DNA of 10,740 nt from Paracoccaceae bacterium (GTDB lineage Bacteria; Pseudomonadota; Alphaproteobacteria; Rhodobacterales; Rhodobacteraceae), in assembly GCA_023263735.1 (NCBI GenBank), contig JALQUQ010000071.1:1-10740 (forward strand), given 5' to 3'. Position numbers and translations under genes: made by a program. Positions within the stretch are counted from its first letter, which is position 1. Every line of letters begins with the position of its first letter. The notes beneath the pieces are model-generated. The model was not told where the DNA came from, searched no databases, and saw only the letters and a list, made by a program, of their open reading frames with translations. Shown piece after piece: positions 1 through 5,966 of the stretch.

Positions 1-1008
1 GCCTGTCAGGATCAGGTTTTCGACAAAACGCACACCCAAATAGGCATCAAGGCTAAAGGTCACGTCAGTGACAACGGTGTCCGTGCCCCCGGCATCGACC
101 AAGCCGAGGCCAAATTCAAAAACGCGATCCTCCACCGAATTCACATAATAGGTATCGTTGCCCGCGCCGCCGGTCATGGTGTCATTGCCAAGGCCACCGT
201 TCAGGATGTTGTTGCCCGCATTGCCGACCAGAACATTGTTCAATCCGTTGCCAAAGGCGTTGATGTGGGCTGATCCGGCTAGGAAAAGCCTTTCTACGAA
301 ACGCACTTCGGCAAATGCGTCCAGGTTGTAGGTGACAGTGCTGATGACGGTATCCATACCACCGGCATCCGACGTGCCATTGGTCGTCTCATCGACCCGG
401 TCGAAAATCGCATCCACCATATAGGTGTCATTTCCGGCGCCGCCCGCCATCGTGTCGGTGCCCAGCCCGCCATTCAGCAGGTTGTTTCCGCTGTTGCCGA
501 TCAGAACGTTGTTCAGGGCATTGCCGGTGCCACTGATGTGGGCCCCGCCCGAAAGGATGAGCCGCTCCACCAACCGGACGCCAGAATAGGCCCCCAAACT
601 GAAAGAAACCGCGCTGCGGACGGTGTCATACCCGCCAGAATCGATCAGCGAGCCATCGGTTGTCGTCTCGATAACGCGGTCAAGCACGGAGTCGACGACA
701 TAGGTGTCGTCGCCCTCTCCTCCAAACATCGTGTCATGGCCAACACTGCCATCAAGCGTGTCATTCCCCCGCCCCCCGCGCAACAGATTATGGCCGCTGT
801 TGCCGGTCAGGCGATTGTCAAGGTCATTGCCGAAGCCGTCGATCTGCGCCGATCCGGTCAGCACCAGATGTTCAACAAATTGCACGCCGACATGGGCATT
901 CAGGTCAAAGGTCACGGCGCTTTCTACGGTATCGTCGCCGCCCGCGTCCAAGGTGCCGGTGATCTCGGTGGTTTCAAACACCTGATCACCCGGGGAATCG
1001 ATCAGATA
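1..1008 (-). repeat. Tandem 91-102-residue RTX modules in the metalloprotease
   Basis: Four successive modules begin at the Tyr of a (N/D)DxY motif, at residues 610, 712, 805 and 896 (codons at 1008-1006, 702-700, 423-421 and 150-148). The periods are therefore 306, 279 and 273 bases; the fourth module is cut by the window edge. Each carries the same order: a DRVxE-type strand, GGxDTVxSxVTF, a VRFVERLxLxG segment, GNxLNNxLxGN, then two calcium-binding nonapeptides ending GGAGNDTY. Modules 2-4 are closer to each other than to the first, which has the longest period. This fits growth by internal duplication and a parallel beta-roll stacked outside the catalytic domain. Confidence 0.9.
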
Positions 1009-2835
1009 CAGGTCGTCGCCCGACCCACCAACCAAGGTGTCATTCCCAGTGCCGCCGTCCAGACGGTCATTCGCGCCGCCGCCGAAAAGGCTGTCATTTC
1101 CCAATCCGCCAAAAAGAACATCGTCCCCGCCCAGCCCAAACAGGACATCATCGGCGCCCGTTCCGGTCAAGGTATCGGCGGTTTCGGTGCCTTGGATCGG
1201 GCTGGCGCCGGGCAAGCTGGAAACGGCGATCTGCTGATCGGTGAATTCCAGAATCTCGATGTTCAGAAAACGGTCGATCCCCTGTGAAGAGATCACGGTG
1301 ACAAGGCCGGCGTTGTAGGTGATCGAGCTGATACTGGCAAAGGTCGTGTTGATGACGGCGGTGTCGATGCCATCCCCGCCATCGATGGAGTCGTCGCCCA
1401 ACCCGCCCGAGATACGATTGTCGGCCGCATTTCCGACAACGGTATCGTTGCCGCCGCCCAGATTGACGTTTTCGATGATGGTTCCAACGGAAATCACCAT
1501 GTTTCCCACCACGCCGAACAGGTCAGACACGGCGCCTTCGCGCAGGTCGATCCGTGAGGCGGTGTTGTTGGTCGAGAAATCGAGTGTATCGATGCCTTCG
1601 GTGTCGGCAATCGTCAGGATCATGTTTTCGCCCCGCTGCAACAGCCCATCAACGTCGGTGGCGCCATCAAACAAGATGCGCATGACATCGCCCAAATAGC
1701 CGGAAAGATTGCTTCCCGATCCCCAAACCGTATTGCCGGCATGAATGGGCGCGGGGCCGTAAAGCCGTTGAATGGCCTGAATGTCTGCGATCATCGGGGT
1801 GATGACGATCCCGTCGCTGCCGGGGACAAAGGTGTTCTCGCTGAGCGAGAAATACGACATGATCGACATCTGGACGCTGTCGTTCAGATAAAGATTGTGG
1901 GTGCCAAAGGTCGCGCTGCCATCATAGGGCCCGGCATGGCCCAGGCCCAGGGCATGCCCGATCTCATGCAGATAGGTCTGAAAGGAATAACTGTCGATCG
2001 ATGTCCCGTAGGTATTGACCCAATTGACGCCAATATTGACCGCCGCAAGATTGATGATGCCGGTGACCGGATTGTAACTTGCGGGTCCGGCATAGGCGCC
2101 TGACGCATCCGTCGGGAATGCGCTCGAAAACTGGGCCGGTTGCTGGTCATTCACCCCGTCGAAAAAGACGATATCGGCACTGGATGCGGCCCCTGCCTGA
2201 AAGACGATCCCCGTGACGGCGGACCAGGCCTCAAACGCCCATTCGGCAAGGCTGGCCCCGCTCGCGGTCAGATTGGACAGGTCATAGGTGATGATCCCGC
2301 CGACCGTTTCTGCAAAATGGATGGGCGTTGTGATGCCCCATGCCATTTCGGTCAGAAAACTTGCCACTTGATCCACCGCAAAGACCGCAGGCGCGGCGGT
2401 CAAGGCATAGGTGCCAAGGCCCCGGTTTCCAAAAGCGCCCACGGTCAGGAAATAGGTTCCCGTTTCGGCCGCGGTGAAAGCGATGCCCGAAAAGGTATTC
2501 GACGGCGCGATGTCGTCATTGAACGCAACCTGCACACCGTTCGGATTCCGGATCGTCAGCGTGGGATCAGAAAGCCCCAGCGTTGCGCCGTTGGTTCCAA
2601 AAGCCGTGAACACATAGCTTTGCCCGCCCTCAAGCTGGACCGCGATGCTGTCCGTATCGCCAAGGACTCCGATCCTGCCCTCAAACCGGTCCCCGATGGT
2701 CATGATCGGATTGCCGACCAATGCGGCAGGGGCATCGCCCCCCTCGGCCACCGTCGCGCCCAGATATCGCGGCAGACCACCGCCGCCCGCATCCCCCTTT
2801 GACAGCGAAAGAGAGGGTTTCAATGGATTGAACAT
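1..2835 (-). CDS. Serralysin-like RTX metalloprotease (peptidase M10), C-terminus beyond left edge
   Basis: Open from an ATG at 2835-2833 to the window edge, 945 codons without a stop. The start is well fixed: an in-frame TGA lies at 2895-2893 with no ATG, GTG or TTG between, and purine-rich AGGGG/AAGG precedes it. Residues about 44-148 form a beta-rich domain resembling bacterial pre-peptidase C-terminal (PPC) domains, placed N-terminally. Residues about 160-360 are the zinc protease: HEIGHALGLGH at 290-300 gives ligands H290, H294, H300 and catalytic E291, and the Met-turn SIMSYF has M326 and Y328. An M10_C-like linker leads to RTX nonapeptides (GGxGxDxLx type) at about 459-490 and 549-609, then long RTX modules from 610. 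There is no signal peptide, as expected for type I secretion through an ABC exporter; the secretion signal and exporter genes are not in the window. Family knowledge: calcium-dependent extracellular protein degradation. The family is certain; substrate and exact length are unknown. Confidence 0.95.
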   Translation of the reverse strand, partial: MFNPLKPSLSLSKGDAGGGGLPRYLGATVAEGGDAPAALVGNPIMTIGDRFEGRIGVLGDTDSIAVQLEGGQSYVFTAFGTNGATLGLSDPTLTIRNPNGVQVAFNDDIAPSNTFSGIAFTAAETGTYFLTVGAFGNRGLGTYALTAAPAVFAVDQVASFLTEMAWGITTPIHFAETVGGIITYDLSNLTASGASLAEWAFEAWSAVTGIVFQAGAASSADIVFFDGVNDQQPAQFSSAFPTDASGAYAGPASYNPVTGIINLAAVNIGVNWVNTYGTSIDSYSFQTYLHEIGHALGLGHAGPYDGSATFGTHNLYLNDSVQMSIMSYFSLSENTFVPGSDGIVITPMIADIQAIQRLYGPAPIHAGNTVWGSGSNLSGYLGDVMRILFDGATDVDGLLQRGENMILTIADTEGIDTLDFSTNNTASRIDLREGAVSDLFGVVGNMVISVGTIIENVNLGGGNDTVVGNAADNRISGGLGDDSIDGGDGIDTAVINTTFASISSITYNAGLVTVISSQGIDRFLNIEILEFTDQQIAVSSLPGASPIQGTETADTLTGTGADDVLFGLGGDDVLFGGLGNDSLFGGGANDRLDGGTGNDTLVGGSGDDLYLIDSPGDQVFETTEITGTLDAGGDDTVESAVTFDLNAHVGVQFVEHLVLTGSAQIDGFGNDLDNRLTGNSGHNLLRGGRGNDTLDGSVGHDTMFGGEGDDTYVVDSVLDRVIETTTDGSLIDSGGYDTVRSAVSFSLGAYSGVRLVERLILSGGAHISGTGNALNNVLIGNSGNNLLNGGLGTDTMAGGAGNDTYMVDAIFDRVDETTNGTSDAGGMDTVISTVTYNLDAFAEVRFVERLFLAGSAHINAFGNGLNNVLVGNAGNNILNGGLGNDTMTGGAGNDTYYVNSVEDRVFEFGLGLVDAGGTDTVVTDVTFSLDAYLGVRFVENLILTG

Positions 2836-3011
2836 GTGCCTTGGCCCCTGTTCAATTCGGGGAACGTGGGGCGATCTGAACCGAAACCAATTTCATTTTC
2901 CCCTCCTGACCCGCGTTTGCCGCCCCTAGATACAAAGGGGGCAAAACGTGGTCTGCTGGCACCATCGTCACCCGGCCAGCCTGATCGGAAAATGTGGCGA
3001 TATCCAGAATT
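2836..3011 (-). other. Probable 5' leader of the metalloprotease gene
   Basis: No gene is visible here. Read leftwards, it holds a GC hairpin with arms 2922-2926 (gcccc) and 2938-2942 (ggggc) around a 10-11-base loop, and the ribosome binding region of the protease (AGGGG at 2849-2845, nine bases from the ATG, and AAGG at 2842-2839). If the promoter proposed at 3084-3111 is right, this stretch is transcribed as a leader of roughly 240 bases, long enough for post-transcriptional control. No known riboswitch was recognised. Confidence 0.3.
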
Positions 3012-3066
3012 CACATTTGAAAAGTGGCTAGAATTTTAGCCGATTGCGACAGGCCTGTTGCCGCAA
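3012..3066. promoter_or_regulatory. Cluster of three dyad sequences upstream of the protease gene
   Basis: Three inverted repeats lie almost end to end. CACATTTGAAAAGTG (3012-3026) is symmetric about 3019 except for one pair. GGCTAGAATTTTAGCC (3026-3041) has five-base perfect arms and 14 of 16 symmetric bases. ACAGGCCTGT (3049-3058) is perfect and sits inside a looser ttgcg...cgcaa dyad spanning 3044-3066. They lie between the RR terminator-like hairpin and the protease, so they are candidate operator sites. The binding protein is unknown; the neighbouring OmpR-type regulator is an obvious candidate, although that family more often binds direct repeats. Confidence 0.4.
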
Positions 3067-3083
3067 ATTATTGTTAAATAATC

Positions 3084-3111
3084 ATTATATTCAAAATGGC
3101 CGCCGACCCAA
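3084..3111 (-). promoter_or_regulatory. Candidate sigma70-type promoter for the metalloprotease
   Basis: On the minus strand a perfect TATAAT (3089-3084) lies 16 bases downstream of TTGGGT (3111-3106), a poor -35 matching only TTG. The -10 overlaps a perfect 11-base palindrome, ATAATCATTAT (3078-3088), inside the most AT-rich stretch of the window (about 3064-3097). The -35 lies inside the terminator-like hairpin of the upstream gene. A weak -35 with a perfect -10 would fit an activator-dependent promoter, but AT-rich DNA also produces TATAAT by chance. Confidence 0.35.
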
Positions 3112-3134
3112 CAGGGGTTGGTCATCCCGCGGCC
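3098..3134 (-). terminator. Hairpin after the response regulator gene, possible intrinsic terminator
   Basis: It begins six bases beyond the response regulator stop. The outer arms are perfect (ggccgc 3098-3103 with gcggcc 3129-3134). An inner stem pairs GACCAAC with GTTG(G)GTC around a CCCT loop, with one bulged G. On the minus strand it is followed by ATTTTG, so the U tract is short; this may be a weak terminator or a processing/stability hairpin that lets some transcription continue into the protease leader. Confidence 0.45.
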
Positions 3135-3139
3135 AATGA

Positions 3140-3847
3140 TCAGTCCCACTCCACATCGCCCAAAAAAATGTAGCCGGCGCCATAAATGGTCTTGATCAGG
3201 GTCGGGTTCTTTGGGTCCTCGCCCAATTTTGTCCGCAGGCGGGAAATGCGCACATCCATCGCCCGGTCAAAGCTTTCCCCAGCAGCCCCCCCCAGCGTTT
3301 CCTGCATCTGTTGGCGGGAAATCAGGCGGCGCGAGTTTTCCAGAAACATCCGCAGCACTTGCCCTTCGGCATGCGAAAACTGGATTTCCTCGCCCTCAGC
3401 GGAAATCAGGGAATAGCTGTCGAACACGGCCGTCCAGCCGTTGAACCGGGCGATCTTGGCGGCGCGGTCGGTTGCGGGCTTGTTCTTGCGCAGTCGCACC
3501 CGAACCCGGGCCACGATTTCCGCCGGATCAAAGGGTTTGATGATGTAATCGTCGGCCCCCAATTCCAATCCGGTGACGCGATCCTGCACCTGACTGCGCC
3601 CCGAAATGATGATGATCGCCGCCCCGGATTCCAGCGCCAACCGATGAACCAGCACCAGCCCATCCCGGTCAGGCAGCCCAAGATCGACAAGGCAGACGTC
3701 GAACGCCGTTCGCTTCAACGCCGCTTCAAATTCGGTCGCCCGCGCAAAGCACTGGGTTCTGAACCCGGCATCGGACAGCGCCTCGGAAAGCATCAGCCGG
3801 ATTTCCGGCTCGTCGTCCAGAATGGCGACCAACGGGGCCTTTGTCAT
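3140..3847 (-). CDS. OmpR/PhoB-type two-component response regulator
   Basis: This 235-residue protein has a receiver domain at about 5-118 and a winged-helix transcriptional domain at about 135-232. The receiver is complete: acidic pair D11/D12, phospho-acceptor D55 in LVDLGLP, S82 and K104 in the KPF motif. The C-terminal part has the recognition-helix signature DRAMDVRISRLRTKL and ends with YGAGYIF, typical of the OmpR subfamily. Its ATG overlaps the histidine kinase stop as ATGA and has only a weak ribosome site, so translation is probably coupled to the kinase. It should be a cytoplasmic DNA-binding activator or repressor controlled by phosphorylation at D55. Targets are unknown; the downstream protease and its own operon are the nearest candidates. 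The family is certain and the signal unknown. Confidence 0.95.
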   Translation of the reverse strand: MTKAPLVAILDDEPEIRLMLSEALSDAGFRTQCFARATEFEAALKRTAFDVCLVDLGLPDRDGLVLVHRLALESGAAIIIISGRSQVQDRVTGLELGADDYIIKPFDPAEIVARVRVRLRKNKPATDRAAKIARFNGWTAVFDSYSLISAEGEEIQFSHAEGQVLRMFLENSRRLISRQQMQETLGGAAGESFDRAMDVRISRLRTKLGEDPKNPTLIKTIYGAGYIFLGDVEWD

Positions 3848-5766
3848 TGTATTACCGCCGCAAGAAAGGCTGTCAGTTCCGACAGGGTAAAAGGTTTTGC
3901 GATCAACGGATAGGTCGCCATCGCGTTCTGGCGCAGCCGATCCTGTTGCGGCAGCGACGTCATCAGGGCCACCCGCGGCCCCAAGGCGGCGGCCAGATCA
4001 TTGGCCAGATCCAACCCGGTCTTGTCGCCCGGCAGCCGCAAATCGGACAAAACCAGATCAATCCCCGGCAGCCCGGCCAAGGAGAGCGCCTCGTCCGCTG
4101 TGGCCGCTTCGATCACACGATGGCCCAAGGAACAGATCATGTCGCGCAATTGCTCCCGCAAATCGGGCATATCCTCGACCAACAGCACCATCAGACCCCG
4201 GGCCGCGGGCGCAGCAAGCCGGTAGGGCAGGCGGAGTTGCACCCGCGCGCCGCCGTTCGGGCCATTGCCCAACTGCATCGTTCCCCCGGCAAGAAGCGTC
4301 TGGTCATAGACCATCGACAGCCCCAGCCCCGACCCCGCGCCGCCCTTGGTCGTGAAAAACGGATCAAGCCCGTGCTCCAGCGCCTTTTGGGAAAACCCCG
4401 GGCCGCTGTCTGTCACGATGAATTCGATCCATGTGTCATGCACGGGGCGCACCACCAGATCAATCTGGCCGTGGCGGTCGCCGATGGCATCCTTGGCATT
4501 CAGGATCAGGTTCAACAAAGCGTCCTGAAGCCCGCCCAGATCCAGCACGACCGGAACATCTAGTCCCGCCACCTCATAGACGAATTTTACCCCATCCGGC
4601 AGGGCCGACCGCGCAAGCACCGCCAGATCGGCCAGAAATGCCGCCATGTTGACCGCCGAGGGGCGCAATTCCCGCTTGCCCGAGATGCTGGCGATCCGGT
4701 CCAGCAGGGTTCCGCCCCGTCGTGTCGCGGCAAGGGTCGAGGCCACCAGTTCCCGGGCCTCGGCGGGCAATGGCAATCGGTTCAGGCGCGATTGAAGGCC
4801 AAGGATGATCGTCAGCAAGTTGGCGAAATCATGGGCCAGCCCCGATGTCAGCTGGGCCGCCAACTCGCGCTTGCGCGTCTGGGCCACGGCGGCGCGGGCC
4901 TGTGTTTCCTCGGTGATGTCCATCGACAGGATATAGACGCCGTTGATGGGCCCGCTTTCCGTTCGATCCGGGGTAAAGGCCGACCGGATACGCCGCCCGG
5001 ATTCCTCGTCGGAAAACTCCATGACCGAGGATTGCCCCGCCAAGGCGCGTTTCAGATGGGCCTCGATCTTGGCAAAATTGCGGGGGCCCAAAGCCTCGAC
5101 CCCGGTCATCCCGATGATCTGCGACGGGCTGCCGGGGATCACCGACGACAGCCGTCGGTTGGTGTAGGTATAGCGCAGATCGCGGTCGACATGGGCGATA
5201 TGGGCGGGCATCATTTCGGTGGTCAGCCGCATCCGCGCTTCGGACTCGGTCAACTGGATCTTTGTCGCCTCCAGCGCCGTGATCGCCGCTGAAAGGGCTC
5301 GGTTCGCCTCGGACAGCCGTTCGGAATGCGACAAAAGCTCTTCGGACAGTTCCGCCGACCGTGCGCGCAACATCATCTGCTGACTGCGCACTTCGGTGAT
5401 ATCGGTGTAAACGGTCACCCACCCACCTTCGGGCAAAGGGAACCCTTCAACCGAAACCCACCGACCATTGGGCCGCATGCGCTCCATATAATGCGGCACA
5501 AAGGCCCGCGCGGCCCTGACGCGCTGTTGAATGGCCTCTTCGGGGGTGTCCACCGGGCCATATTCACCGCGGTTCACCAAAAACCGGATCGTCCGTTCGA
5601 AATCGACTCCGCTGCGAACGAATTCATCCGGAAAATCAAACATCTCCTGATAGCGCTTGTTGCTGACCACCAGCTTCAGATCGCTGTCGAATATCGATAT
5701 AGCCTGCTGGATCAGGTTCAACCCGGTGCGGGTCAGGCGGGTGATGGCATCTTCGGGCAAGGTCAT
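3844..5766 (-). CDS. Cytoplasmic hybrid sensor histidine kinase (PAS-PAS-HisKA-HATPase-REC)
   Basis: This 640-residue protein starts at ATG 5766-5764, with AGGAG (5780-5776) nine bases upstream. The frame stays open to 6093, but that extension is antisense to the synthetase start and lacks domain sense. Domains: PAS (PAS_7-like) at about 12-127; coiled coil at about 128-180; second PAS at about 181-290; HisKA with H312 in GLAHDFANLL; HATPase with N-box NLILNAKDAI (419-428), G1 DSGPGF (453-458), F-box DPFFTTK (468-474) and G2 GSGLGL (478-483); receiver at about 526-638 with E531/D532, D575 and K624. No transmembrane segment is seen, so the signal is probably sensed in the cytoplasm through PAS (redox, a ligand or a metabolite). 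It overlaps the response regulator by ATGA, which identifies the partner. The C-terminal receiver could be a phosphorelay intermediate or a phosphate sink; no HPt domain is visible. Confidence 0.94.
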   Translation of the reverse strand: MTLPEDAITRLTRTGLNLIQQAISIFDSDLKLVVSNKRYQEMFDFPDEFVRSGVDFERTIRFLVNRGEYGPVDTPEEAIQQRVRAARAFVPHYMERMRPNGRWVSVEGFPLPEGGWVTVYTDITEVRSQQMMLRARSAELSEELLSHSERLSEANRALSAAITALEATKIQLTESEARMRLTTEMMPAHIAHVDRDLRYTYTNRRLSSVIPGSPSQIIGMTGVEALGPRNFAKIEAHLKRALAGQSSVMEFSDEESGRRIRSAFTPDRTESGPINGVYILSMDITEETQARAAVAQTRKRELAAQLTSGLAHDFANLLTIILGLQSRLNRLPLPAEARELVASTLAATRRGGTLLDRIASISGKRELRPSAVNMAAFLADLAVLARSALPDGVKFVYEVAGLDVPVVLDLGGLQDALLNLILNAKDAIGDRHGQIDLVVRPVHDTWIEFIVTDSGPGFSQKALEHGLDPFFTTKGGAGSGLGLSMVYDQTLLAGGTMQLGNGPNGGARVQLRLPYRLAAPAARGLMVLLVEDMPDLREQLRDMICSLGHRVIEAATADEALSLAGLPGIDLVLSDLRLPGDKTGLDLANDLAAALGPRVALMTSLPQQDRLRQNAMATYPLIAKPFTLSELTAFLAAVIQ

Positions 5767-5966
5767 CGCAGCGAACTCCTGCGTTATGGCTAGCACCCGC
5801 ACCGGCCCTGCGGAAAGCCACAAACCGTTCCTGTTACAATTCGTAAGATTTGCGACAAAGTGCCGAAAAACTTGTCGGCCACTCCTGTTGTCCAAGCGTT
5901 CGGCACCAAGACCGGACCTTGGCTTGCCCGAAATCGGGCCCCCTTTCCGGGGATGGGAGGAGATGC
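5767..5966. promoter_or_regulatory. Divergent promoter region with several inverted repeats
   Basis: This 200-base gap must hold promoters for the leftward kinase/regulator operon and the rightward synthetase/transporter operon. Visible symmetric elements are TTACAATTCGTAA (5834-5846, one mismatched pair); cgacaa/ttgtcg arms (5853-5858 and 5872-5877); perfect eight-base arms gtgccgaa/ttcggcac (5860-5867 and 5899-5906) that nest a CTTG/CAAG pair; and a perfect GCCCGAAATCGGGC (5926-5939) just before the ribosome site. The gtgccgaa and GCCCGA dyads could be operators or leader hairpins of the synthetase mRNA. I could not place a convincing -35/-10 pair on either strand. Confidence 0.5.

Noticed and set aside
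538..1287. Long plus-strand ORF of 249 codons, with others at 1319-1699, 1741-2103 and 2140-2802
   Set aside because: They are antisense to the RTX metalloprotease; their low-complexity, proline/glutamine-rich translations match no family and mirror the protease codon pattern.
3078..3092. Possible IHF site in the AT-rich stretch
   Set aside because: AATCATTATATTC departs from the IHF consensus at two conserved positions; AT-richness alone is not support.
3841..4563. 240-codon plus-strand ORF and 3311-3913 plus
   Set aside because: Antisense to the histidine kinase and response regulator, which have complete motif sets.
5850..5966. Earlier start for the acyl-CoA synthetase
   Set aside because: No ribosome site or family similarity supports it; GGGAGGAG at 5955-5962 precedes the ATG at 5967.
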